64,000 nucleotides of DNA. It comes from Gammaproteobacteria bacterium (GTDB lineage: Bacteria; Pseudomonadota; Gammaproteobacteria; Pseudomonadales; Cellvibrionaceae). The notes under the pieces were generated by a model. It had not been told where the DNA came from and searched no databases. It was given only the letters and a program-made list of their open reading frames with translations. The stretch spans positions 1 through 64,000 of the forward strand of contig JAGKWO010000020.1 in NCBI GenBank assembly GCA_021151835.1. Reading direction: 5' to 3'. Both the position numbers and the translations under genes were made by a program. This document shows, one piece after another, positions 24,608 to 33,820 of the stretch (position 1 is the first letter of the stretch; each line of letters starts with the position of its first letter).

Positions 24608-25576
24608 TTAACTCTTGAAATCAATTTTGAAGAGGAATGCTTGCCCCTTTTTTTCACAGCAGGAATAGCGTCGCCACAACGTCCACATGTAACTTTCACG
24701 CGTGATGTTTTTTCCATTTGCCCAGGTAGCTGGGCCATTTAAAATGCGCGTGGAGTCTTCAACCCAAGGCACCAGCATTTGAAAGCGATTGTCACCGCCT
24801 TCATTGACATTGACTGGCCCCGGTTTCCAACAGCGGTTATCGCAGTCACCAGTAAGAGGCAAATAAATATGTGGCTGTGCATTACGCGTAACAATTTCTG
24901 TCGCACGATGCGCCGCTACGGCAGCATTGATAGGATCGTATGGATGTGCACCCCATCCGCAACGTGGATACAACGGTGCCCATGAGCCTTCCAATAATCC
25001 GGAGAGCCAGGAACCGGTGCCTGTCTTGAAGCGTGGCAAACCTAAAATTGATTGTGGGTACAGTTGCTCGATGCCAGGTTCATTCCATGAGGGATCATGA
25101 CTGCTAAGAAAATACGGCATCATCGGAATATCAAGCATTGATTCGCAGAAATATTCCTCACCACCCAAGCTGTTATAAATGGGTAGCGCCGGGTGGGAAA
25201 TCACATCGACACTTTTAAAATCCAATGCAGTTGCTTGATCCTGAATACTCTCGCTTTGGCCGATTGCACCACTCGGATTGTGGTTCCAATCTTTGGTGTC
25301 CTCCCACTCAGATTGATAGGTATAGCTGGACACAACCAGGTCAGGAATGTAATGCCGAACACGCATCGACGTTTCGACGCTGCAAGAAAATATTTTGCAC
25401 TTCAACCAGAAGCACATACCTATTAGTTCCCAATCAAAACAGTCGGTACACTCAACAGCGGATTCCACAATATCCATCGTCCCAAACTTCCCGTTCTTTT
25501 TCCCTGTCTTCACAGTTTGAGCAGCGGCCGATAATGACAATACAGCAATCACCATTGATGCTATCCATCGTTTCAT
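24608..25576 (-). CDS. TraU-like conjugative protein, PFL_4710/TIGR03756-like
   Basis: 322 residues with a signal peptide (M-V-I-A-V-L-S-L-S-A-A-A) and many cysteines in the first third (E-C-T-D-C-F-D-W, C-F-W-L-K-C, C-S-V-E-T), typical of TraU, a periplasmic protein of conjugation systems stabilised by disulfides. A second Cys cluster is near the C-terminus. Starts inside the end of the preceding gene with a 4-bp overlap. Needed for mating-pair formation in relatives. Confidence 0.8.
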   Translation of the reverse strand: MKRWIASMVIAVLSLSAAAQTVKTGKKNGKFGTMDIVESAVECTDCFDWELIGMCFWLKCKIFSCSVETSMRVRHYIPDLVVSSYTYQSEWEDTKDWNHNPSGAIGQSESIQDQATALDFKSVDVISHPALPIYNSLGGEEYFCESMLDIPMMPYFLSSHDPSWNEPGIEQLYPQSILGLPRFKTGTGSWLSGLLEGSWAPLYPRCGWGAHPYDPINAAVAAHRATEIVTRNAQPHIYLPLTGDCDNRCWKPGPVNVNEGGDNRFQMLVPWVEDSTRILNGPATWANGKNITRESYMWTLWRRYSCCEKKGQAFLFKIDFKS

Positions 25577-26013
25577 GGCGCTTCCTCCAGGTTGCGATGT
25601 GATTTATACAGCGCGAGCGCTCTTTGAATATCTGTGATGCCATACACCACGTATTGACCCTGGTTAAAAACTACCGCTGGAATCTTCTCTAATTGGTACT
25701 GCACCATTTTTTCATGGCCACGGTAGGCTTCACGTATCGCCTTCTGAAATTCCATTCCTTGCACAGAGGCTAAATAGGTTTTCATGATTTTTTTGGCTCG
25801 ATCAATATCACCTGGAAGCGCCGGTAAATATTTCTCTTTTATCCTTTCTGGAATGCTCAAATCATAGTGAATCACTTCAATACCAGATACATTGCCCAAT
25901 GCCGTCGGAGTATCGGTAAACACTTCGATTTGTGTTTGCGCGTGGCCAATGTTTGAAATACTGAAAAGCAGCAGCAACGTGAATTGGCAAAGTACATTAC
26001 GCGTGAATTTCAT
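25573..26013 (-). CDS. TrbC/TraW-like exported conjugation protein, PFL_4709/TIGR03757-like
   Basis: 146 residues from the ATG at 26013, chosen because it begins a good signal peptide (C-Q-F-T-L-L-L-L-F-S-I); the open frame reaches 26121 but would bury it. The mature part reads I-E-V-F-T-D-T-P near its start and K-I-P-A-V-V-F-N-Q-G-Q-Y-V-V-Y-G near the end, a thioredoxin-like pattern without the Cys pair, as in TrbC-type proteins. Periplasmic. It overlaps the small 67-residue gene upstream by 17 bp. Confidence 0.78.
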   Translation of the reverse strand: MKFTRNVLCQFTLLLLFSISNIGHAQTQIEVFTDTPTALGNVSGIEVIHYDLSIPERIKEKYLPALPGDIDRAKKIMKTYLASVQGMEFQKAIREAYRGHEKMVQYQLEKIPAVVFNQGQYVVYGITDIQRALALYKSHRNLEEAP

Positions 26014-26200
26014 GAGGCACACTCCATATTGTTTGACCATTAACATCCGATTGAAACGCATCATCCGTTGCGATAAGCAATTCACTTTTTTTGCTGGCCT
26101 GCACCAGATAAAAAAGATCATCTCTTTTCAACTCACTCAGATGACACGGAATTTCTTTATCATCCGCAATTTTTAATGCGTAACTTATAGACTCGCTCAT
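25997..26200 (-). CDS. Small 67-residue protein within the transfer operon
   Basis: A soluble acidic protein, with GAGG closely upstream, lying 15 bp after the VirB4-like ATPase gene and overlapping the next gene by 17 bp. No motif is recognised. The region reads L-V-Q-A-S-K-K-S-E-L-L-I-A, suggesting a small alpha/beta fold. The tight packing argues for a real gene translated with its neighbours. Confidence 0.6.
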   Translation of the reverse strand: MSESISYALKIADDKEIPCHLSELKRDDLFYLVQASKKSELLIATDDAFQSDVNGQTIWSVPHEIHA

Positions 26201-26215
26201 ATCTATTTCCTCGAC

Positions 26216-29047
26216 TTACCCCGCTTTACGTCGCCCGCTAGCGATCATTTCCCCAATCATCGTTGCAGCTTCAAGCTCTGTGATATTGTGTTGATCCATC
26301 AATTTCGCTCGCGCCGTTTTTTCCTCTTTCTCCGATTGTCCCAATGCCAGGCATAAACCAGGAGGAACAATCCGGAATAGACCTTGAACGGTATCGCTCA
26401 TGATTACGCCCTCGGTGTATTTGCGAGGCGCTTTGGTTGTGGAAAGCAACATGGTTCTTTGATCCGGAGTAAGCGCCTTAAAACGTTCGATATTGGCGAG
26501 TTCACCTTGATCAACGAACAAACACATCCACCACTCAAACATCGCGAGCATTTTTTCTGCATCGTCGGGATAATCTTTCATATTTTGCGTGGCTTGCCAT
26601 AACCACAAACCCATACGTCGTCCAAGCAATTTGGAAAGTACGACCAAATAGGCAGCAAGCAATTTGTCGGTAGTAATAACGTGAGCTTCGTCGGTGAGAT
26701 TGATGGTCGGCCGCCCATCGCGCTGCGTGCGTTGCGCTCGTGCAACGACTTGATTCACTATGGAGATATAAGCAACGGATAGCTTGTCTTTATTGGATCC
26801 ACCCGATGCCAGCGCACCCATCTCAATCCGGATGTAATCAGCATCAGGTAATTCATCGCCGGGACGATTGAATAATTCGCCAGCAAAGCCATCAATAAAT
26901 AAACCCATCGCCTCAACCATCTCATCGATACGTCCAGCACGTTCAGGTTTATTTGTTTTCAAATCCGCGAGCGCATTAATCACATCCTCTGTGAGCAAAT
27001 CTTTTTTCTTGGCAAGTTTTGCTGCTCTCGCCGAATTTAAAATGGCGGTCTTAATCAATCCCACATCCGAGCGACTCATTCGCGCTTCTTCCATGACCTC
27101 ACCACCGGTTACCATTAAGCGACCGATAATAAGCATTTCACCTAGGATATCGCGTTGCGAATTGTCTAACTCATCAGTCTCTTTTGCAGCAGACTGGAGC
27201 TCTGCAGAACCATCCATTACCTCTTCAATGACAGAATGACTCTGTTTTAAATTTCCATCGTCATCAAAGAGATCAAGTGCAGGTTTAAACGGAGGGATGG
27301 ACGGGGCTTGTCCAGGTCGAAGAACAATATCAACAACGCTCTTACCCCACAGTTTGAAAAACTCAGAGAGGAGGTTAAAACTGTTACCCGCTTCAATCAC
27401 CACCCATCGAGGATTGTGTACGGCGGTGATTAACATTTGCAGCCACACCAACGTGGCGGACTTACCCGCACCAGTAGGCCCAAATAAGAATAAATGTCCG
27501 TTCTTCGTGCGATCACCCTGGAATAATGGGTCGCACGTAAATGCCTCACCACCGCGATTAAAACCAAGAATGCCTGGATTGCCGGTACCAACACTGCGAC
27601 CGTATACCGGTAATAAATTTGCCAGGTGGTGTGCGTAAACAAGGCGCTGACGAATCTCAACTTGCGCTAGTGCAGGATCATAAGCACCGGGAATAAATCG
27701 AATGTAGCGATCCAATCGTACTTCGTCGTATTCAGGATCAATCAGCTGTAATCCATTTGCACTGAGTTTGGTATCGACCTGCATAATGATGTTATCCATT
27801 TCATCATCATCTACCGCACGCACAGCAATTCCGATGCTGTAAGGATAAAGTTTATTGCCTCGGGCAATTTGCGCCCGAGCATGTGCAACATCGTCTCGTG
27901 TTGCCTGGGCTTCCGGCGTATCACCCTTTGAATTTTTCGAGAGTTTTTCCAAATGTTTGCGCACAGCGCTTTGCGGCTTCACGACAAAATTAGTGATAAC
28001 CATGGAGCCTTCTGGAAGCTCATCAATCAAACATGTGATGCGTGCATTTGCACCGCTCACCTCTTCCTCACTGATATAACGCTCCGCTGACAGCTGTCCA
28101 ATTTTGGGAACCTGACTCATTTGCTCAACAGACAATACCGTGTGCGGCATGCCATCAAAATACCAACAGTTGGTAGATTTATCAGAGCGTACATCGCGAG
28201 TCATAATATCGTTGGATAAATCGTATTCAGCGGTTTTCTCATCCTCCGTATGCGCGTACGGATTCATTTTCAACCAGGCTTCAACATCGCCTTTCGTTTG
28301 TTTCGGATTTGGATTGAACCATCGAAACAACCAGTCACGAATGGCTTTGCCCTTTAAACGCCGCCCATTTAATCCCGCTGCGCGCAGCATTTGATGAACA
28401 CGCTCGCACTGCGTATCCAATTCTTTTTCTGGGGTCATGCCTTTACGTCGGGTACTGGCACCGGTATGTCGACGATAAAACACCACATAGGATTTTCGTT
28501 TTGAACCACCCCATGGACGGTCATTTGCCAATGGATCTGTAAACAAACCACCTTTGCGTGACATATCGGCAACATGGGGTCGTAAAATATTTTCGATGAA
28601 GTGATCGGTGTATTTATCAACTACGGTATCGCGTTGTGCATGCACATTAATCGCATGCGCTTTTACCGCATCAGCAAGTGACGTAAATGCGGCCGCATCC
28701 AACCAGGAATAGGTTGATACAACCCAGGGACATACTGTGTGTTCTTCAAAAGCCCCCGTAATAAAATCGCGAATCTGATTGCGTTGCTGTAATAGAAACT
28801 CTTTTGAACGTGCCTCGGTGGGTACTGGTTGCAATTCAAAAACAGCCGCAACACTGCGTCCATCCTCCAATAGCAACTTATCGTCTTCAATAATATCCAG
28901 CCACGGCAAATAACCCGCAATGGGTGATCGATAGGTGTAAGCGCGTTTGACATCCGTTGCGGTAACCGGTTTGCCATTTAAAGGCGATCCACGTAACAGA
29001 AAATCGCGGATGCCTTCAGATACTTTCATAAATGGATCTGACGTCAT
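26216..29047 (-). CDS. traC: VirB4/TraC-like conjugative transfer ATPase, PFL_4706-like
   Basis: 943 residues, the largest transfer protein. Walker A is L-F-G-P-T-G-A-G-K-S-A-T (near residue 520), and Walker B is I-N-L-T-D-E-A-H-V-I (near residue 780). The N-terminal half is the VirB4-type non-catalytic domain. It energises assembly of the secretion channel and pilus at the inner membrane. The length matches the PFL_4706 (TIGR03744) family. It overlaps the lipoprotein gene upstream by 4 bp. Confidence 0.92.
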   Translation of the reverse strand: MTSDPFMKVSEGIRDFLLRGSPLNGKPVTATDVKRAYTYRSPIAGYLPWLDIIEDDKLLLEDGRSVAAVFELQPVPTEARSKEFLLQQRNQIRDFITGAFEEHTVCPWVVSTYSWLDAAAFTSLADAVKAHAINVHAQRDTVVDKYTDHFIENILRPHVADMSRKGGLFTDPLANDRPWGGSKRKSYVVFYRRHTGASTRRKGMTPEKELDTQCERVHQMLRAAGLNGRRLKGKAIRDWLFRWFNPNPKQTKGDVEAWLKMNPYAHTEDEKTAEYDLSNDIMTRDVRSDKSTNCWYFDGMPHTVLSVEQMSQVPKIGQLSAERYISEEEVSGANARITCLIDELPEGSMVITNFVVKPQSAVRKHLEKLSKNSKGDTPEAQATRDDVAHARAQIARGNKLYPYSIGIAVRAVDDDEMDNIIMQVDTKLSANGLQLIDPEYDEVRLDRYIRFIPGAYDPALAQVEIRQRLVYAHHLANLLPVYGRSVGTGNPGILGFNRGGEAFTCDPLFQGDRTKNGHLFLFGPTGAGKSATLVWLQMLITAVHNPRWVVIEAGNSFNLLSEFFKLWGKSVVDIVLRPGQAPSIPPFKPALDLFDDDGNLKQSHSVIEEVMDGSAELQSAAKETDELDNSQRDILGEMLIIGRLMVTGGEVMEEARMSRSDVGLIKTAILNSARAAKLAKKKDLLTEDVINALADLKTNKPERAGRIDEMVEAMGLFIDGFAGELFNRPGDELPDADYIRIEMGALASGGSNKDKLSVAYISIVNQVVARAQRTQRDGRPTINLTDEAHVITTDKLLAAYLVVLSKLLGRRMGLWLWQATQNMKDYPDDAEKMLAMFEWWMCLFVDQGELANIERFKALTPDQRTMLLSTTKAPRKYTEGVIMSDTVQGLFRIVPPGLCLALGQSEKEEKTARAKLMDQHNITELEAATMIGEMIASGRRKAG

Positions 29048-29544
29048 TCGTGAAATAACTCCAGTGGTTGTGATTTATTGGCTTCTTTTTTTTGTGCGTC
29101 TTCACGCTCTTTTATTTTTTTTACACGGTGGTCCGTCACAATTTTTGCCGCATCCAAGGTTTCACCCGGCAATGCATAGGGCTGGCGGTCGTACATGGAA
29201 AAGCGTGTGATGTACGCCGGAATGGGTGCACCGGTTAACCCTACGGCATGCGGACGCACGTACATAAACAAATCAGGATTGGGTAACCGTGGATACAAAT
29301 GATCCAGACGCGCAGGATATGGCGGCAATTCCAATTGCAAATCGTCATCATGCAATGCAGGACGCTGGAGTAATTCAGCCTGACGTTTATCGAGCTGCTC
29401 GGTGTTGGTACCGGTGTAATCCTCATAAACCTGTTTCATATTCGGTGCATCAGGATTTGTTACGCCTTCCAAGGACGACGCGCACCCGGTGCAAAGCACG
29501 ATAATAAAAATTGCGATAATGCGATTAATCCATGCGATTAACAT
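29044..29544 (-). CDS. Conjugative transfer lipoprotein, TIGR03751-like
   Basis: 166 residues from the ATG at 29544. The open frame continues 76 residues upstream inside the neighbouring gene, but only this start gives a lipoprotein signal (I-I-A-I-F-I-I-V-L) ending in the lipobox C-T-G-C. The mature protein starts A-S-S-L-E-G and ends in a Lys/Glu-rich tail. In this secretion type a lipoprotein regularly lies between the TIGR03752 protein and the ATPase and is the likely TraV/VirB7-like core component. Confidence 0.8.
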   Translation of the reverse strand: MLIAWINRIIAIFIIVLCTGCASSLEGVTNPDAPNMKQVYEDYTGTNTEQLDKRQAELLQRPALHDDDLQLELPPYPARLDHLYPRLPNPDLFMYVRPHAVGLTGAPIPAYITRFSMYDRQPYALPGETLDAAKIVTDHRVKKIKEREDAQKKEANKSQPLELFHE

Positions 29545-31039
29545 GATTGCCTCCTGTGGAATAAGCGAGCTTGCGCGCATCGCTGTGATAGTCGATGTAC
29601 AAATCTTGGGTAATGTTGAGAGACACTTTGGCCGATGGGTCGACGTAGATTGCATCGAAAGAGTCACGCATCCGTTTGCTGTAAAAGTCAGTTGCTGCCG
29701 CGATGGTGTCGGAATAGGTTTGGTTATTGATGAAGGCTGATTTATTGCCTGTAACTGAGGTCGAGCCACCACCTAACGGATTGTCAGTGGTCGTAGTCTC
29801 TGCGGCAGCTTTAGCTTCAAAATGACTGGCAGCTGCACCGAGCAGCCCCATAGTGAACATTTGCTTGTGCGCATCGGTAACCCGCTTCCCAGGGATGCAG
29901 GGAATACCTTGCGGATTGGTCACATAACCAATACTTGCCGACGCCTCACCTTCGGCAAAAGGAGATTGGGATTTACCCGCTTTGGATCCTGAACCACCTT
30001 GCTCTTGTTCATAACCCATATGGTGAACACGGCCATCGGTAAATGTGTAGGTGGCCTTCGTTAAGCTCACCGCCGCGCACGACAAGTTCCAGTTACCACG
30101 TACAATGCCTTCAAAAATAATTCCTTTTAAACCTGGAATGCGCAAACCGTTGGTCGCCAGGTTTTCTTCACCGACAATGAATTTTGCGGGAAATGGATCA
30201 TTGACCTTTCCACCCAGCGGCACAGTACCGATTAATGCGGTCATTGCCACCGCTTCGAAAATAGTGCCACGAGCGGGGATCGTGTAATACGGTTTAACGT
30301 CTGCCAGTACTTTGCCGCCGGATTTTTTTAACGTATTGGTTAATTCAGTTTTTTCCGCTTGTTGTGTTATCGCACCTGCAGCAGATTTCACATCACCCAA
30401 ACCGTTACCCAATTTTTCACGCAACATTTTTTCCGCTAATTTTGGATCAGTGGTAAGCAACTGGGTGCGCGTCATCGGACGAACAACGACATATCCGGGT
30501 AACGCTTGCGGCTCCAATGAATACCCTTTTTTATTTTTACTACTTCCACCTGAGCCATCCGAATAACCTAAATCGGTCGTAGTGACTTCATACCCATTAT
30601 TTTCAGCAGTAGAGTCGTCATTCTGTTTCACCACATTTTTAGTAAGCGTATCAACAGCAGTTTGCATTGACGAAAATTGTTCAAGAACTTGACTTACCCG
30701 TGGGTCTGTTACGCTGGTAGATCCCCCACTGTTTCCCTTGTTCTGCAGAGCAGTCAATTGACGTCTCATTTCATCCATGTCTTTATTCAATTTTTCATTT
30801 TTTGCTTCGGATTCGACAAAGCGAGCCTGAACTTCACGAATAGTCTCCGCAACCGTATCGCCATCTTCAGTTTTGGGAGCATTCCCTTTCTTTTTCCCTG
30901 TATCCTTTTCAGATTGAACAGTTTCGGTTTTCTTCCCCGGTTCCTCACTGTCAGAATTCACGTAGGCGACAATCACAATGGCCGCCAATGCAGCGACGCA
31001 TACCCACACCAACTTATTGCTGCTCATACTAGTAGCCAT
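29525..31039 (-). CDS. TraB/VirB10-like core-complex protein, PFL_4705/TIGR03752-like
   Basis: 504 residues from the ATG at 31039, chosen because GGAGG lies 7 bases upstream; a start eight residues earlier lacks one. One N-terminal membrane span (about residues 10-24) is followed by a Lys/Glu-rich coiled-coil region (about residues 65-105) and then a beta-rich domain with I-P-A-R-G-T-I-F-E-A-V-A-M-T-A-L, as in TraB/VirB10 proteins that span inner and outer membranes. Overlaps both neighbours. Confidence 0.85.
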   Translation of the reverse strand: MATSMSSNKLVWVCVAALAAIVIVAYVNSDSEEPGKKTETVQSEKDTGKKKGNAPKTEDGDTVAETIREVQARFVESEAKNEKLNKDMDEMRRQLTALQNKGNSGGSTSVTDPRVSQVLEQFSSMQTAVDTLTKNVVKQNDDSTAENNGYEVTTTDLGYSDGSGGSSKNKKGYSLEPQALPGYVVVRPMTRTQLLTTDPKLAEKMLREKLGNGLGDVKSAAGAITQQAEKTELTNTLKKSGGKVLADVKPYYTIPARGTIFEAVAMTALIGTVPLGGKVNDPFPAKFIVGEENLATNGLRIPGLKGIIFEGIVRGNWNLSCAAVSLTKATYTFTDGRVHHMGYEQEQGGSGSKAGKSQSPFAEGEASASIGYVTNPQGIPCIPGKRVTDAHKQMFTMGLLGAAASHFEAKAAAETTTTDNPLGGGSTSVTGNKSAFINNQTYSDTIAAATDFYSKRMRDSFDAIYVDPSAKVSLNITQDLYIDYHSDARKLAYSTGGNHVNRMD

Positions 31040-31835
31040 AACCGTCCTCCTGGATTGCTGCATTGAAGGGAACGGAAGAAATCAGATATAACGTTGTCCG
31101 GTCTTCAAGACTGCCTTTAGGCCCTAACTGGAGGTGTTGCGGTGTGATGTGGGAAAAATTGCCCTGTACTAATCCTGGATTAACCGCGAGATTCAATTCG
31201 CTTTGGTTAATCAGCAATACGGCGGTGATATGCAAACCATAACCTGACCAGGCACCCACTACACTGAGACGGTATTGCTCACCTTTCTGGCTACGCATTA
31301 ATGGAAAATTGGCAGGAATTTGAACCAATGGCATAGTCGCAATATCCGGATTAACCGGCATCAATCGACGCGGCGCGTACAGCGACTGCGAGGCGAAACG
31401 TGTGAGCACAATTTCTGGTGGATCTAATAGATCCTGAACACCTTCCAACAAATCCCTGGGCGGTTCATCATTGTGTTGTGCAATAACACGATCCGGATCT
31501 TCGATGACAAGGGATTCCGCTAATGCATTTTCCTGCGTAACCAGGTCAATTAAATATACTGTTTGGTTATCTGCGCTTGGGGCGACGACTCTCGCTTTAT
31601 CGAACGGCTGGGTCGCTTTCCAATAAACAATTTGCTGATTGGGTGCAAGTGACTCAAGCGAACTAATCAATGACTTGGGTATCTGCAACGTGACATCAGT
31701 TGGAAACGTCACGCGTACTTCTTCACCAACTGGCAAAATAATCGTAATAGGATTCTTATCCCACACCAGCATACGGTCTGCATAAGCAAGCAATGGAAAA
31801 CTACACAGAAGGATTATCAACAATGATTTCTTCAT
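31029..31835 (-). CDS. TraK/VirB9-like exported protein, PFL_4704/TIGR03749-like
   Basis: 268 residues with a clear signal peptide (M-K-K-S-L-L-I-I-L-L, cut near Y-A-D). Beta-rich mature part, including G-E-E-V-R-V-T-F-P and a C-terminal half with R-L-S-V-V-G-A-W-S-G-Y-G-L-H-I-T. In the core complex it would be the TraK/VirB9 equivalent, between the lipoprotein and the TraB-like protein. Starts within the previous gene's stop (4-bp overlap). Confidence 0.8.
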   Translation of the reverse strand: MKKSLLIILLCSFPLLAYADRMLVWDKNPITIILPVGEEVRVTFPTDVTLQIPKSLISSLESLAPNQQIVYWKATQPFDKARVVAPSADNQTVYLIDLVTQENALAESLVIEDPDRVIAQHNDEPPRDLLEGVQDLLDPPEIVLTRFASQSLYAPRRLMPVNPDIATMPLVQIPANFPLMRSQKGEQYRLSVVGAWSGYGLHITAVLLINQSELNLAVNPGLVQGNFSHITPQHLQLGPKGSLEDRTTLYLISSVPFNAAIQEDGYGY

Positions 31836-32509
31836 GACTTATTCGCCCTCTCTTTTTTGCTTTTTTCTTCGGCTTCTTTCTCCGCGCGAGTCGGGTCTAC
31901 CATGAAGCCGTCCACCGCCATACCCATTTCGTTACAGTTGCGGAAATCAGGCACAACACGGAGCGAATAATTCATAGCAACATTTTTGATGACCATTCCC
32001 CCTACGCGCTCCTGGAGCTTCATGACCATGGCCACACTAAAAACATTTACACCCACATCGCTGACAAAACCCTCTTGGTAAAAAAGCTCTTCCGTTAACA
32101 CACGGGTTCGATCCAGTTCACCTGCCCGACTTTTCTCAGCCATGTTTTTCTTAAGCCACGACTCAAATTCCGGTGTGATCAAGCATTTGTATTTTTCAAT
32201 TGCTTTTTTGTAATCCGCCTTTCCTGACTCCGGCCAATCATTGAGCCCACGCCATACATAATGCGCAAATGAATAGGTGTTAGGCTTCTGAAGCATCCCT
32301 GGTTTTAATGTGGCACCTCGGGATAAATCCGGCGGTACATGTACCGTAATTTCACTTTGCCGCTGGTAATTTACATACGCCTGGAAAAACGCCAGGCCGA
32401 ATGCAAAAACTAAAGCAATGCGTAATGTCCAAATGTGAGAATCGCGCGAATGAAGCGCGTTGCGTGCATCACCCACGGCGTGCTCCTTTTCCAAAACGTC
32501 TGGATTCAC
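31832..32509 (-). CDS. TraE/VirB5-8-like membrane protein, PFL_4703/TIGR03746-like
   Basis: 225 residues with one N-terminal membrane span at about residues 28-46 (I-A-L-V-F-A-F-G-L-A-F-F-Q), then a soluble periplasmic domain holding I-T-V-H-V-P-P-D-L-S-R-G. The C-terminal tail is Lys/Glu-rich. Matches the TIGR03746 family in size, layout and position. Overlaps the upstream gene by 41 bp, a common feature of this gene pair. Confidence 0.8.
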   Translation of the reverse strand: MNPDVLEKEHAVGDARNALHSRDSHIWTLRIALVFAFGLAFFQAYVNYQRQSEITVHVPPDLSRGATLKPGMLQKPNTYSFAHYVWRGLNDWPESGKADYKKAIEKYKCLITPEFESWLKKNMAEKSRAGELDRTRVLTEELFYQEGFVSDVGVNVFSVAMVMKLQERVGGMVIKNVAMNYSLRVVPDFRNCNEMGMAVDGFMVDPTRAEKEAEEKSKKERANKS

Positions 32510-32825
32510 CGATGTATTTGGTGTTTACCAAACCGAAATTTATCTTCATCAACAGCACCTTTTCTTTAAACCAGGTGAGGTAATATTTCTGGCGAATGTA
32601 CTTCAGCCATTCCAACAAACCCCACGTAATACCAAGACCGATAATCAAACCAATCACAATGCCGAACATGATGATTCCGATAGCGACACCGATCATCACG
32701 CCGATAATTAATCCAGCAACAGCGCCAACCAAAATTGATGTCATCAATTCGGTTTGCGTGCAGTCGTAATAAACGATGGGTTCCTGATTGACCGCGTCCG
32801 CCAAGGGATCATCATGCTCTGACAT
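32469..32825 (-). CDS. Small membrane conjugation protein, TIGR03750-like
   Basis: 118 residues from the ATG at 32825 (GGAGG closely upstream in the transcript), in preference to an upstream in-frame start at 32864. Two hydrophobic, Gly/Ile-rich spans (about residues 35-75, I-I-G-V-M-I-G-V-A-I-G-I-I-M-F) resemble TraL-like or pilus-assembly membrane proteins. Position and size match TIGR03750. Confidence 0.78.
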   Translation of the reverse strand: MSEHDDPLADAVNQEPIVYYDCTQTELMTSILVGAVAGLIIGVMIGVAIGIIMFGIVIGLIIGLGITWGLLEWLKYIRQKYYLTWFKEKVLLMKINFGLVNTKYIGESRRFGKGARRG

Positions 32826-32839
32826 AGTGGCCTCCTGGT

Positions 32840-33256
32840 TTAACTCATGAAACGTAAAACCCAAGTGCCAACGGCGATCACAAAAATCACCATCACCACG
32901 CTACCCAGGGAGTCGCCGATCACAGCACCCCAACGGCCTTGGTCATTCGATTTTTGTTCGTTCCAGGATTTCAAAATGGTTTTGAGTGCAACGAAACCGG
33001 CGTACAACATTGCACCCCAAATAGCGATTTTTCCGAGAAATTTGAGAATGATGATAAGAATGTCTGCTCCGTCGGAATCTTCATCAATGCCGTCAATATC
33101 AATTTCCGGCATGGTGATATCCTGGGCATATGCAGCATTAATGCTGAACAGACCCACGAGCAGTAATAAGGGGAGATTGAACAGAGAGACCCAACGTTGA
33201 AATTGAGCGCGCAGGCGAGCCATCACCATCCGTGAAGGCGGAACTAGTTGTAACAT
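32840..33256 (-). CDS. Pilin-like membrane protein, TIGR03745-like
   Basis: 138 residues with an N-terminal signal region (F-N-L-P-L-L-L-L-V-G-L-F-S-I-N-A-A-Y-A, cut before Q-D) and two later membrane spans. This resembles VirB2/TraA-type conjugative pilins, which are small and have two spans after signal removal. The 24 residues before the signal are basic, so a later ATG at residue 10 or 12 is also possible. Confidence 0.78.
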   Translation of the reverse strand: MLQLVPPSRMVMARLRAQFQRWVSLFNLPLLLLVGLFSINAAYAQDITMPEIDIDGIDEDSDGADILIIILKFLGKIAIWGAMLYAGFVALKTILKSWNEQKSNDQGRWGAVIGDSLGSVVMVIFVIAVGTWVLRFMS

Positions 33257-33272
33257 AATTAACTCCGATGAT

Positions 33273-33509
33273 TTAAGAGAACATAAAAATGGCTACCAGA
33301 AACAGCAGCATCACCAGTCCTCTCAACACCACCATGAACACACTCATATCATCTTTGTTTTTCTCTTCGCTTCTATCCTTGAAAGCTTTAATAGTTATAT
33401 AAATCCAAACCAGCGCTGCCAACACAAATAACGTGACTGCCAAACCTAAATACAATCGATCAACCGCACCGAAATAATTTAGAAATACCTCTTTCGCATC
33501 AGAATTCAT
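33273..33509 (-). CDS. Small membrane protein, PFL_4701/TIGR03758-like
   Basis: 78 residues with two hydrophobic segments (about residues 16-36 and 57-76) and a charged middle (K-D-R-S-E-E-K-N-K-D-D). Size, two-span layout and position between the RAQPRD protein and the pilin-like protein match TIGR03758. 4-bp overlap with the gene upstream. Confidence 0.8.
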   Translation of the reverse strand: MNSDAKEVFLNYFGAVDRLYLGLAVTLFVLAALVWIYITIKAFKDRSEEKNKDDMSVFMVVLRGLVMLLFLVAIFMFS

Positions 33510-33820
33510 TGCGCGGTATTACCTGCAAATGCCAATTCATTAATTTTTCTTGGGCTGCGCGATGGCTTTTGCAAATGCGCCTCCAGCGCTCTACGCATTT
33601 CCTGTAAATCATTTCGCAATGCCACATAATCCAATGTAACCCGTGCATCTGGATCTGCATTAGTCGCTGCTTTCGCAGCTAACTCATCAAGATGCTTTAG
33701 TTCTTGCGCAACCTTTATTAAATAACGTTTTTCTGCCTCCGTAGTGGTATCTACTTCTGCAATTGCTGCTTGGCTGAACATGAGTGCACAACCCATCAAC
33801 GTCGCTAACATATTTTTCAT
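33506..33820 (-). CDS. RAQPRD-family conjugative element protein
   Basis: 104 residues with a signal peptide (M-L-A-T-L-M-G-C-A-L-M, cut near A-I-A-E) and a helical mature part. The family (TIGR01690) is named for an R-A-Q-P-R-D-like motif near the C-terminus; here the matching place reads K-P-S-R-S-P-R-K, so the motif is degenerate. Identified mainly by size, export signal and position. Periplasmic. 4-bp overlaps on both sides. Confidence 0.75.
   Translation of the reverse strand: MKNMLATLMGCALMFSQAAIAEVDTTTEAEKRYLIKVAQELKHLDELAAKAATNADPDARVTLDYVALRNDLQEMRRALEAHLQKPSRSPRKINELAFAGNTAQ

Noticed and set aside
24604..24738. N-terminal extension of the TIGR03755-like gene
   Set aside because: It would hide the signal peptide and lies inside the TraU-like gene.
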